From: Plectrocnemia conspersa
Taxonomy: Eukaryota; Arthropoda; Insecta; Trichoptera; Polycentropodidae
Direction of reading: 5' to 3'
Assembly (NCBI GenBank): GCA_009617715.1
Contig: VTFK01000275.1
Location: 662,059 to 726,058 of the forward strand
Length of the DNA stretch: 64,000 bases
The first letter of the stretch is position 1, and each line of letters opens with the position of its first letter. Below are positions 24,666 to 36,357 of this stretch, in pieces. The notes below the pieces were generated by a model, which worked only from the letters and a program-made list of their open reading frames with translations, searched no databases and had not been told where the DNA came from. Position numbers and translations under genes: made by a program.

Positions 24666-26000
24666 GTAACAATTTCGCATATCGCCGCAAAGAGAAAATT
24701 CTCTTTATTGGTACCCGTGTCAAATAACAGTACAGAATGTGTGAAATATAACATAAATCAAAAATATTACAACAGTGTCACAATTCATATTGAAAAAATT
24801 AAAAGAATAAATATGCTGATTAATTATAGTTTATTAATCATAAGATTCTTAAAATCACTTTTACAACTTTTACACTAGCGATATTAAATTTAACAGATCA
24901 TTCTGCTACTTAGAAAACGACATATTTTTATTAGAAAATATCATATAGATAGGCTTTACAGCAATATATTAGTATAAATTCAGTAACTGGCTTTTCAAAA
25001 ACAATTTTTTTTATTATATTTACATCAACATTTTTAATTTGGAACGTAATTTTATTAGCTATCAAAGTACTTTAAAAATAATAATACATGTGGAAAAACA
25101 ACGTAAAAGTCGATAAAATAAATTTTTGATTTAACACATGTTGCTATTTGTAGTTACAAGACATTAATTTTACTAATTTTCCAGATTATTAATTAACAGT
25201 TATTTAATCTTAAACTTCCTGAAACCAATTGGTTTATTATACCATATAACTACAGCATAAACTCATATTTATAGTTGTTATTTGGATCCACAAAAACTTA
25301 AAAATACATATTCAAAAGAGAGATCTCGCTTTAAGCTGTTTTAATTTAAGATTTATGTATTGTCATATAAATAAATAAATCACAAAGATTCATAAACTAC
25401 CATTTTGCTAACGAAATAGCTGATAGCTGCAAAACGCAATATTTTCTGAAAAACCTACAATTTTATTTTAATAAATTTTTGTATTGGATAAAACTTATTG
25501 GTAGTATATGTAAATAATAATATTCTAAAAAACTGAGTTTTTACATTAAAAGAATATTGCGAATTAATTAACTGGTAGCATGATTTTTTTAGTATTTTAT
25601 TAATTAACTGCCATATCACTTTAAAATGTTTCAAGTTTTGTTTGACCCGCAAAATAAAATTACCTAATTATAAGTACACTTTGCAAAAAATACTACTCTT
25701 ATGGTATGCAGCTCTTAATTTTTAAATAATTAGAACTTTTTAACATTCTCTAAAACTGCCAATATGCATTAAAAAGGCGCAAATATATACGAATATACAT
25801 ATTTTGCTTTTTGAAACCGGTTTACAACTATAGTAAGATTTCAATAAACAAGTATCCAGAGTATTATTTAAACTATTTTTATTACAAATCTGACCATCAT
25901 GACTTGACAGGATTTCTTTATCCATAATGAAAGCCATTAAGCAAACAATAATCAATTGAAAAAAATTACAATCCCACATATTTTTTCCACCTCCTCATAG
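24666..26000. other. AT-rich spacer, no gene seen
   Basis: Short AT-driven open frames only (for example 25740-25979 minus). Confidence 0.5.
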
Positions 26001-26004
26001 CTAT

Positions 26005-26220
26005 CGCCGAAAACATAATTACATATTGGCCATGACGGGTGAGAATAAGGGACGCAATCGTAACCCTCTAAGACACTGAAGCTCGCAGCTGAAAGACCCT
26101 AAGCATTGACAGATTGTCGACACCACCCCATAGCAACTTCATACAGTGCTTCATTAAGTAGACGCTATGCATAGAAAGCAATGAATTGTGTCCCAACACA
26201 AGAATACCAATAGCTACAAT
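26005..26220. repeat. Unidentified compositionally distinct segment
   Basis: Near-balanced composition with fairly sharp edges, no open frame, no TIR or B box visible. Could be an old short repeat. Confidence 0.2.
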
Positions 26221-26635
26221 TATTTGATTTTATGAATCACACTACGAATTTTATTGTAAATTATGAAATCGTTAATATAATAAATATTTTTTCACTATTA
26301 CACCAAAATCTTTAATTTTTTATGGATCAACATAATAGATATATGATTTTTTATCGTTCTGAAATTTTTTTGTTGGTTATATATGAACAGCTTTAATTAA
26401 CAAAATACTCCTATAGTAAGAGTAGTCGATTTAATATTTTTTTTAGAATTTTATATTAATGCTTAAATTAATATTTTGTACCCATATAATAAATGTTCTT
26501 AACAATATTAAATTTGTTATGGCACACGAATTAAAATTAGGAATAACAAATTGGAATATATATTCTAGGAAGCACGTGCTTGAATGAAAGATTTTTCTAC
26601 GCTTAATACCTAAATATAGGTTTATTTTTATTGGG
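26221..26635. other. AT-rich spacer, no gene seen
   Basis: No feature supported. Confidence 0.5.
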
Positions 26636-27060
26636 CGCACGTAGCAGAGCGCGAGCTTTGAGTGTAAGTCAAAAGTTCACACATATCCAAAGGTACACAC
26701 ATCTTCCCCGAAGGATAATATTCTTACAGTGCGTATCCGATCTGCTTTGTATGCGGGCCGTGGAGACGCGAGGATGAGGCGTGTCGGGAAGCTGTGCCTA
26801 GGTCCCCAGGGACCAATGATTCGCGGTGCCGGGCACATCACTACCCCGCACACTCGCAAACATCTCAAGTTCACTTGCATATGCCCAATGTGTGTGATGT
26901 CTGGCGCGTGACGCTAGGCCTAGCTTGAAATATGACACACAGTCACTTTCGAATGACAGTTTACGATTATTAGCGAGATGCATGGGGTAGGTGGAGAGTG
27001 AAGCATTTGCAAAGCAAAATCTGTATGTTTTGCGAGTCCGCTTGATGCACCCTAGTCATA
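26636..27060. other. GC-rich islet with overlapping open frames
   Basis: Composition is balanced and CpG-retaining. Open frames overlap on both strands (26677-26880 minus, 26729-26911 plus, 26798-26983 minus) without domains, so I treat them as shadows. The function is unknown. Confidence 0.25.
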
Positions 27061-28320
27061 TAAATTCACTTGCAAGCATATTTTTTTAAAGTGTGTTTGA
27101 AACAGTATTTCTGGATTTTAAAATAGCTTAATTACTTTAAGCAAAAGTTGAATTTTAAAATGATATTCAGTTCATATATAAGTTAATTTGACCAGAAAAG
27201 TATACATCAAGAGAATATTTGCATCAATATATTAATATAAGAATCCATTACAATTTGACTCTCAGCCATAAATTGTAGGTAAGTGGTTAAAAGAATATGT
27301 TTTTAAATTAAATTTAAATCTGGTAAAAATTCGTCGTCAAAAATTTACTGGACAAAATAAACTTCAAAACTAAATAAACATTATTCAAGAAAACTTATTC
27401 AAGCTTTTAATAAAATCTTCAAATAAAAAAAATTACAATAATGTTAAAATTTAGTTATAATACACTAAAAAAATTATTAAAATATTATAAGTTTTATTAA
27501 TATTAGGCTAATGTCTATGATTAAAATAATATTAAATATACAATAATAAAAAAAACACTCAAAACTAAAGAGAACCCTTCAGTTCCATAATATACAAATA
27601 TTTTTTTAATAATAAAGTAAATATATAAATAAATTAAATAGCTCAAAAATCTTTTGTGCTGCTGTTTTAAGACTTTTTAATTAATATGTATTAAAAATAA
27701 ATATCAATAAGTATTTATTTAAACAAAAACAAAATATTAAGCTAATATTAAATTTCAGGGTCAACTTTTTTGACAAAAATAAATTTCAGGGTCAAACTGT
27801 CTGGCTAGGTAAACATAAAACCAATCCAATCAAAAAAAATAAAAACATCCTGGTTAATAGTACAGATATTAACAAAGTAAATGCAAAATAAAAAGTAAAA
27901 TCATTACGGTATATGTAAGTAAATTAGATAACACAGTAATCAAAGAACTTCCAAAAAATATCACTTACGAACATTTTTACTGAATGTTTCTTATTTTGAA
28001 ATTTTCTCACCATTTGTAAAATCGCAATGATTCACCGATCAAGAAACCAGAGAGAAAAAGCTATAATTCGGATAAATTATAGCTGTATTATTGTTTATTA
28101 TCTTCATTAAGAAAAATAATATTATATCGCTTAAAAGAATATCTACGAAATAAAATTATGAACGAATAAATATATATTTTTCATTCCTAATATTTTATGT
28201 AAAATAAACATGGTTTCAATAGTTACAAACTAGTTATTTATAATTTATAAATATGTATTTTAAAATGTATATACGATGTATAAAAATACCCGTTTATAAT
28301 AAAATACAATTTGCACTCAC
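27061..28320. other. AT-rich spacer, no gene seen
   Basis: AAATTTCAGGGTCAA occurs twice, near 27752 and 27780 (28 bp apart). No gene. Confidence 0.45.
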
Positions 28321-28392
28321 CAAATTTTGCGGCGTCCTTTCTCTGCTTACAACTGCCACAGACACATTTATTTTCACAATTACACTTAAAAA
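28321..28392 (-). other. Possible orphan Cys-rich exon
   Basis: On the minus strand a 72-bp segment lies between a possible acceptor (AAAGTGCAG) and a good donor (TTTG|GTGAGT). It reads in one phase as FKCNCENKCVCGSCKQRK and onward to KFG, a C-x-C-x3-C-x-C-x2-C pattern followed by basic residues. Stops lie just upstream in the same frame, so it needs the acceptor. Such Cys-rich basic motifs occur in CXC-type and some transposon proteins. No partner exon was found, so it may be part of a mobile element. Confidence 0.22.
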
Positions 28393-28478
28393 CTGCACTT
28401 TATCACTACACTTATGAACCACACTATATTTTTTACTGCACTTTATCACTACACTTATGAACCACACTATTATTTACA
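28391..28478. repeat. 44-bp direct tandem repeat, two units
   Basis: ACTGCACTTTATCACTACAC and the following TTATGAACCACACTAT occur twice in succession with nearly perfect identity, starting at about 28391 and 28435. The second unit ends as TATTATTTACAC. Confidence 0.85.
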
Positions 28479-29490
28479 CTTTTTATTTATTTTAATACTT
28501 TTAAAAACATTCGTCTTGCACATGTACGCTGTATCTTTCCTTATTTTCTCTTCACATAGCTCTTCACACTTTTTATTTTTATTGACTAATGATTTTTCAG
28601 CTTATCTGAAAGCCTTTCTAGTGAATCGACAGCACGGGCACGGTAATATGAGGTAGAAACTGGTGAAATGTCATCAGAATCGATAGATTCCACTGAATTC
28701 TGCATCTAGGCTTACTTGTTTATGCTTACTCTTTAGGCTTACTCACAAGAAAATCTTTAAATTAAATATAGCCGTTACGATTCAAATTTTGATCTACACT
28801 GAACGAATATAACAATACTAATTAAATTAAATAAAATAACATTTTTTGTTTATTCCGTTGTTTTTCGAAATATTAGGTAACTATGTAACTAGGTATTGAT
28901 TAGCGAGATCAACACCTCATATATTTATTACAGTTCATTATACATTAGGGCTTATATATAGAATTACTTTCGCAAATATCAGTATATTCACAATCACGTT
29001 ATCGTTGGACAACACTTCTTAATTTTTTTTCAAAAAGGTTTCATCCCTTGCGTTTTTTTTTCAATTAAATTCACAATTACAAAAGATCACTGTAAGAAGA
29101 GCAGTTTTCGCGACACGTTTCATTTGATAGTTTAGAAAAGACTAAATATACTGCATTCCTTCGAATAAAAAATGCATTATTTTATCTGTGTGGAATTCCA
29201 GAATTAGAGGTGCATCATATACTCTAAAATATGAATTTTCAAAAGGTATGTCTTAATATATTTATGTGAAAAATAATAATCACGTTATGTATTCAATTTC
29301 AATTAAATATTTTATTTGGTTTACAGGCTATAGAAATTTACTGAAAAATCTAAATTGTTTGCCATTATTCTGCAAAATCGCCCGGCCAAGCAAAATTCGA
29401 CAGAAAAACCCTTAGCGGTAAGCTGTTAATGTTTAATATGTTCTTTAATTTTTATACTCAAGTAAATATATGCACCGAAATATATAGAAT
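28479..29490. other. AT-rich spacer, no gene seen
   Basis: A less AT-rich patch at 29380-29420 (AATCGCCCGGCC) is too short to interpret. Confidence 0.45.
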
Positions 29491-29494
29491 TATA

Positions 29495-29680
29495 ATAATA
29501 TGTACCTAATTTAATTAATTCATTACATTAAAAATATATTATATAAAATTTGAAGTAAAGCAAATGTAGGCTATAATTTAGCCTAACCTAGCTTAACTCA
29601 AAAGATGTTTTCATTGTTGAAAAATAATCTAAATTAAAAATCGAGTAATAAATGTGTTGTATAATTGTAGCAGCCTAACT
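29495..29680 (+). repeat. Direct repeat, left member
   Basis: Shares AATATGTACCTAAT, AAATATATTATA.AAA, TAGCCTAAC...AACTCAAA and TTTTCATTGTTGA blocks in order with 30320-30480, about 825 bp downstream, at moderate identity. Contains insect-typical TTAGGTTAG-like words. The nature of the unit is unknown. Confidence 0.5.
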
Positions 29681-30319
29681 TAAATTAATTTAAATTTTAC
29701 TATATATATAAATATATATTTTTTTTAAATACTGTTTGTTTAAAAAATGTTTATAATGTTAATTTTATAAATGTCGGTGCATATTAATTTTATTTTATAA
29801 ATTTAAATACATATGTACCTTGAAATTATGCAAGAAATAAAAAGTATGAAATTTTGATGAAAATAAATTTTGAATAAATTAAGAAACAATCATTTTGAGA
29901 CAATACGAATTGTAAAAAATAATATTTTTACAACTCATATTTACAAATACATGTCTTGTTTTTTTTTATATAATATAATCTGTTTAATATTTATAACTAC
30001 GTATATATATTTTTTGAGATTTTTTACTTTTAAAAATTTTGCGCATCTTAAAACTAAACTTTCTTCTTAGTATCCATTTTATTATTTTTCTCAGAAATAC
30101 ACTAATTGTTCCAAAAAAATGGTTATTCAAAAATTTTAAATAATTTTAATTCCCTTATTTTTTATGTTATAAAATAAAAATGATAGATAAAAAACATAAC
30201 GCATATACTTTGGCTTAGGTTGAAATTTTATATTAAAATTCACGAATGTATACATGTGTACTTAAATTTATAAAATCAAGTATGTATATATCATATGTGC
30301 AGCAAAATTTATGAAATAT
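29681..30319. other. AT-rich spacer between the direct repeats
   Basis: Very AT-rich; a 66-codon frame (29870-30070) is compositional. Confidence 0.5.
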
Positions 30320-30480
30320 AAATAATATGTACCTAATATAAAAAAATATATTATAAAAATTCAAGTTAGGCTAAGTTAGGTTACAATATAATGTACCCTA
30401 ACATAGCCTAACTCAAACTATTTTCATTGTTGATAGATGTGTTGCATAATGCAAAAATGAGTTAAGCTATTTAAGGGTAC
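30320..30480 (+). repeat. Direct repeat, right member
   Basis: Counterpart of 29495-29680, with the same block order and small deletions. Confidence 0.5.
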
Positions 30481-30954
30481 GTTATGTTATTTATTAAAAA
30501 ATTTTTTTTTCTAAAAACACGACTAACTTAAAACTTCGATCATAAATAAAACGATATTTATTTCTAATACAATAACTAAAATATTTTTTGTCGTTTCTAA
30601 TAACCAATATTTTATTTGGTACCGACACAAAAAAGTATAACTTTTCGTTGTTAAAAATGGTTTTAATTAAAGGATTTCGCTGTCTAGACTTTGATGAATA
30701 ATAATAGGTTAAAATTAACGAGTCGTATATTGTTATTTTATTAAAATTAAAAAGACCCTTAAAATATTTTTTTTATTTTTTTGTGAATTTTAGCTAAGTA
30801 ATTCAATTAAACGTATAACAAAGCGAATCTTCTTGTACGCATAAAAGTTTAATGGGATAACTAAAAATAGATCCACATATGTATATTCATACATTTTGAT
30901 GCTGAATTCTAAGAAATATATAGCATAATCGCTCTGCAGGGTTCGCCCTTCGTT

Positions 30955-31340
30955 TACAACTAGGGTTTACTATATACACATCGAGGATATAATATATTTA
31001 ATCGCGGGTTCGGCAATGCATAAATTGTCCGTTGAGATTTATTTTAACTGAGATGTTAAATTTAGCGTGCTCGCCGCTCCTAGGGCCCGGCAATAATATT
31101 TTATGTTTTTCTTTGGAGTTTCGGTTGATTTTTATTTGTCCTTTGAAAGAATTATTGTGAAGTGGAAGTTTACGACGCGAGATTCGGCAAATGTTTACGA
31201 TATAGAGAGAGAGGGCGAGAGCTTTCGCTTTTCGCTACTGCTACACCACTGGACGTGTTTTTATCGTTGCGATAAAAACTTTGAAAAGAAATTGGCAAAA
31301 TATTCGCGCTTTTCGCTCAATACAAACAATTCTTGATGTT
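30955..31340. other. GC-richer islet
   Basis: Contains CTCGCCGCTCCTAGGGCCCG near 31070 and GAGA/CGAGAG tracts near 31205. A 77-codon plus frame at 31103-31336 lacks a domain. Candidate conserved non-coding DNA. Confidence 0.25.
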
Positions 31341-32389
31341 TACGCTTATACGCGTATTATTAGAAGATTGTAGAGTTGAAAATAATACTGATATCTCACC
31401 TAGATAATTTTTTATTATGTCACTCCATAAACACAGTTTTATTTATTCCTTTTCTATTTTTTATCAATTAAAAGTCTATTTACACCCTGCACATTTTATT
31501 TTGAATAGCAGATGAAACTGTGACAAAAATGTAAATCAACTGGCAATTTTTATGGATCGTTAATTTTAAACCTAATTAATGAATTTATAAATCTTCAATT
31601 TTTCAAAGCTACTGTAATACAATTACAAACAATTTAAAAGCAAACTCTAGAGAAATTTAAGTTTTTAACATTGTAAATATCCTTGCACTCAGTGTAAAAA
31701 TACAACGTGTCTTTAATTCATATGTAACGACTGACTTGTATAAATAAGGATTCAGTAATATTTTATCAAGCAAAAAAAATATCCATAATATACATAGCTG
31801 CGGATCATCAGCGATATGCTTATATTTTGACATAATCAGTAATGATTTGCTATTTAAAATAAATTATTTTAATTTTTTAAATTAGGTTAGGTTTTTTAAA
31901 AACTATTTACATTTTTTAAATGGTTCTAATAATATTAAAATTTATTAATATATATTTTTTTATGTATTTTAAATTTAACTTGAGCGTGTTTCTATTCGTC
32001 TATTTCACCACGTGACAGCAATGATCTTTGTTATTATATTAGAATGGCATTTAAAACATAATTTATAATTAATATCAATGAGCTGTTATTAATCAATATA
32101 AAGTCAGTGCTACTGAAAAACTAGCTAATAGCTAAGATTTTGTTTACCGCCACACGTAGTAATCGTCGTCGTCATCATAATTTAATGGTGTACATAGATA
32201 GACTGAATTTATAGACTAGCTTTCTTTATTAATTATAATATTAGCATTTTATCACCACGAGGAAAAAATAGTTGACAGAACTTTTGGCACGACTCATGAG
32301 TCTGTTTAAGTACATGTACAGTACATGTTCATTGGTTTATGTTAATTTAGGTGTAGTGGCTTTGTAAGGATTTCAAGTTGTAATGAGGT
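31341..32389. other. AT-rich spacer, no gene seen
   Basis: Nothing recognisable; ATTAGGTTAGG at about 31882 is a lone insect-typical word. Confidence 0.5.
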
Positions 32390-32835
32390 AAGTCACACCT
32401 AACCGGTGTTGGGGGGAAAGGCCGGGTAATGGCGGCTCATGAAAGATGGCCTTTCCAAAGTTTCACCCCATATGACAGCTATGTTCTCCGCCCAATGCAT
32501 ACTTAATGCACTTTTGATAACAACTCTCGATAGTAATCTGCCCGTATTTCTTCTTCGATGCACGGAGTTATGATGGGCCGGTAAGTAATAGTGTTGGCCA
32601 ACTTTTATTACTTTGATGCGATAAAGGTAGCGCACACTCGATAACTTACATATTAACTTTACTTCGCGCCAGATTTAACACCTTAAAATTTGCATTCTAA
32701 GAAAACTCAATTACGTTAGCGATCACTTTTTGAGATTTACATTGTGTCGAGCGAAAAGTGACCTGGGTAACTTTTAACTGGAAAGCATTGAGCGGCAAAT
32801 TTCTTGGCGATCACGTGGCTTAATTAGTTATATTC
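32390..32835. other. GC-richer islet with T-box-like dyad
   Basis: TCACACCT (32393-32400) followed within a few bases by GGTGTTG forms an imperfect inverted T-box-like pair. GATCACGTGG and TTAATTAG lie near 32810-32825. The 78-codon minus frame 32399-32635 has no domain. Regulatory role is inference. Confidence 0.3.
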
Positions 32836-33034
32836 ACGGCTTGTAATGGATCATTGGTAAAAAAAACTGCATTTTTAAATTTGTGTAATTCAAATTTGAA
32901 GTGAAATTCTTGATTAATATAAATATATAAAAGTCGTATGGTGTACAATATGTATGTAGAAATCCTTGCTACTTACCACACTTTTTAGCTAGAAATTTTT
33001 AGCACAGATCTTTTTAATTGCCTACAAATACTAA

Positions 33035-33972
33035 TACCTGCACTACACTCTCTGGAAGTTGGCCAAGGTTGGCCAAGTACGGAGAATATAGTGGGTTACT
33101 TCGGTCTAGTTCGGTTCTGCCCGCTCTAAAATCTCTCTGAGGTTACCGAGAATCGACTTGGCCAGCTTTGAGCGCATCCGAACATTGTCGGCAAACGGAC
33201 CGAAGTCAAAGGAACCGAAGTTGGAGCTGCTGTTTCAAGCGCGAGCGGTGAGATACTTCCCCTTTCGCTCTCTCTCGTGTTAAGTGACGACAGTGAGAGA
33301 GATAATGATATGGTTTTTCGCAAGCTGAGATAAAACGAGTAACTCGGTTCAATTTCAGTATGCGCGTAGACGTTCTATGGTTAACACGCATGTCGAGCGC
33401 TGCATCGTGGTCACGTGGTCAAGTTATAATACCACATGCTAATCGGGGACTTCAACAGACTTTTATTGACATCTTTGAATATTTTAGGGCACCAAAAGGG
33501 ATTAATAATATTTTTGATAGTATGTTCTTCCAACAGATGTCTTTTTATATTGTGTTATTATAACGAATTCTTATTTAGAATCGATGGCGACAAATTCTAG
33601 GATAGTCACAGATGTGGTGTTCGTATTCTGAAGTATAATTTTTATGCCTTATGGCATTTTGCAAAAGCCGACAAAGATTTTGCGCAAATTGAATATTTAC
33701 GACCGAAAAGTTTTCACTGATATTGTATTGGTGAGTGCCCACACAAACTTTTATAATTATCAGTAGCGTAATTTTAATAATATGACAATTTAGAAATTGC
33801 GATTATTTGGCACATTTTTCGATCGCGCGCAAATATGCCAGCTGTACGTGACAGAAGCCGCCGTCCAGACGGCATATGAAATTTGCGGCAGTGTGGTCGC
33901 TTACTCGAAGTCGTAGGTCTCGGCTGACTTTAACTTCGGTTTGGATAACTTCCAGAGAGTGTAGTGCAGGCA
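33035..33972 (-). mobile_element. Harbinger-like MITE, copy 3 (inverted, complete ends)
   Basis: The best-preserved ends of the family. Plus-strand left end TACCTGCACTACACTCTC is matched by an inverted right end (GAGAGTGTAGTGCAGGCA). TAA at 33032-33034 and TAA at 33973-33975 form a 3-bp target duplication. Internal blocks are the reverse complement of copies 1 and 2. It does not carry the 300-bp flank that follows the other two, which defines the true element ends. Non-autonomous: no transposase. Confidence 0.75.
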
Positions 33973-33975
33973 TAA

Positions 33976-34635
33976 CAATGAAAAAACATTATCGTTTTCA
34001 TACCAGAAATTAATATAAAAATAATTTTCGTAATCCGGTAATATAATGTATCAATGTTTATGGATAGACATTGTTTAAGATAGAAAAACCTTAAATTTAA
34101 ATATAAGCACAAAATACTATAGCATATTGCTTTAATCCTTAGAACACACATAAATTATTATAGATCTTATATTATATTACAATTTTTTATTATTTTTATC
34201 CCTTAGCTTAAACCACTAACGCTTTATTTTATATTCTTAATTTTATTATATTGTAGATATTAACAAAAATTTAACAAATTTTTTTTTAAACTAATAACGT
34301 GTATAATTATTTTTTTAAATAATTATCGTTTTAAAATAAACGTTTTATAATAATAAAAAAAAGGAGTATAAGACAAACACATTTTATTTACCATTAAATT
34401 TTCCTTAATAATGCGATTGTAATTAAATTTTTTTTAAATATTATATTATATATACAAAAAAATAACACTGTCAAATAATATTCTGAATCATACATTTCTT
34501 ACTTAGAAATAGAGAAATTGATGCTTTAAGTCCAGTTTTTCAACCACACAAGTAGATTCATATTTTTGTATTTAAAAATAGAATCGAATAATTTCTGAAT
34601 AAAAAATAAAACCTCTTTCACATAAACACTCTACG
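33976..34635. other. AT-rich spacer, no gene seen
   Basis: No feature supported. Confidence 0.5.
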
Positions 34636-34990
34636 ATCTGTCCTACCATTAGGACGTCTCGTTTTTCTTCGTTAGCTCTTGACTTTGGCATTTTCCTTTT
34701 TTTTCCTCGGCATAATTCGTAAGCGTATGTTTCCTGACTTGGGGTGCGTTAGACTCGGCCGTACTTATCGCCCCTGGAGATGCGGATCGCCGCCATTTAC
34801 GCGCCAACCTTTTTTTACGAATCGAAACGGCCTCCATTGGCCATAATTTGGAATTCAATATCAGCGGGGCTCAGTGTGCCACTGGATGCTCCAGTGGGAA
34901 GAGTAATAAGATTTTCCCCGTGGACGGATGAGAAATTTTATGAAAACGATCAGACCTAACTGCACGATCGCTACTACGCAACGGCCTATC
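34636..34990. other. GC-richer islet
   Basis: Balanced composition with CTCGGCCGTACTTATCGCCC and a 69-codon minus frame (34649-34858, basic, no domain). Candidate conserved non-coding DNA. Confidence 0.25.
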
Positions 34991-35470
34991 TCTCTCCGTC
35001 CCTTTTATCTACAGCACGCTGGAATTTAGATTTAAACCCGTCCATCCAATCTTCATTAAACTTGAATATAATTAAAGTTTTGAAAAATGTATTTTGTATT
35101 GTGTACACACAAAAATACTTTTTTTTTAATTTGCGGAAGGAATTTTTTGAAACATTTTCTACATTAAACATATCAGCGACATATAAAAAGTGTTTAAATT
35201 TGATCAGAGATTGGTGATAAAAATGTTCTCCAAACAAGAATTTTGTTATTCGATCCATTTGACTTATATGTTGCAATTTGAATATTAAACTAAATATCTA
35301 TAAAGACTGCTCAAAAATTATCTTTCAGCACAATTTGAGTTATAACTATATTTTTCTGTATTTTAAATGATTAACTTCATAGAGCCAATTCAAAGTATAA
35401 TAAATAAATACAAATGTCTATAAAGTCATAGGCTGAGATATTTGCGATACGAGCGAATAATATTGAAAAC
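34991..35470. other. AT-rich spacer, no gene seen
   Basis: A 96-codon minus frame (34986-35276) has no recognisable domain and AT-driven content (F, K, N). Confidence 0.4.
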
Positions 35471-35479
35471 GTGATACGT

Positions 35480-35815
35480 ACTGAATGGGTCAAAATTGAG
35501 AATGAAAATATTGGCGTCCGTACAAATGACGCCCTTCGCCGGTGTGTAGGGAAGGGTTGAAATTTGGCCGCTTTATATGTATGACAATATGTAACCTTTA
35601 CTGATATGACGGCCGTAATGCCTTATATGTCTTTATCGTTTCCATTTCACCTTCATACAAAAATTGGCCATAAGTGCGGAACGGGGTCCGCCGGCCGCAC
35701 GTGAGCCGAATTCCGACGGCCGCATTCCCGCCGGACCCCGAAACTGGACCTGGACCCAAGTCAAGATCCGGACTGGCCGCGACGTAATCTATGATCGTCA
35801 CGGAAAATTTACTTT
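35480..35815. other. GC-rich islet with inverted repeat
   Basis: Contains the inverted repeat CGGGGTCCG (35682-35690) and CGGACCCCG (35732-35740), with CGGCCG words inside both arms. It can fold into a GC-rich hairpin that stands out from the AT-rich surroundings. No gene. Confidence 0.4.
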
Positions 35816-35828
35816 ATGACCACGTACA

Positions 35829-35831
35829 TAT

Positions 35832-35859
<28 letters not shown>
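35829..35859. repeat. (TA)n microsatellite
   Basis: An uninterrupted TA dinucleotide run of about 13 units. Confidence 0.9.
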
Positions 35860-35862
<3 letters not shown>

Positions 35863-36357
35863 GTGCGTGGACGTATACATTTTCATGATAATACTGTATT
35901 GCTATAATTATTTAGATATGTTTGATTACCATAGCTTCTCAATTTCATTTGCTTAAACCACGTAGAAGTATATATAATTAGTGTATTTAGTCACCAACGA
36001 TACTTTTATATTAAATTTAAATATTATTCTAATTTGTGATTTACATGACAAGATCCGCGTGCTGTGGTATGAGCCGGTGCATTATCAATAAAATGTTTGC
36101 TCATCGTCTTACTAACATTACATAGTCTTACTAAAAGCAATGGATTTTATTTCTTTACAGAACATCTGCTAAAAAAATCAGGCCAACACTATTTTTTAAA
36201 TATTATATGATAAATACTTCAATATAATGTACATTTAAAAAATACTGAATAGCAATAGTATACTATATTTAGTAACAAGCTTTTCTTATACATATATTTT
36301 AACAACACTAATAATGCCTGTTGCAGCATGCTCAATAAACTTAAATAACTTAATTAA
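35860..36357. other. AT-rich spacer, no gene seen
   Basis: No feature supported before the Jockey element begins. Confidence 0.5.
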
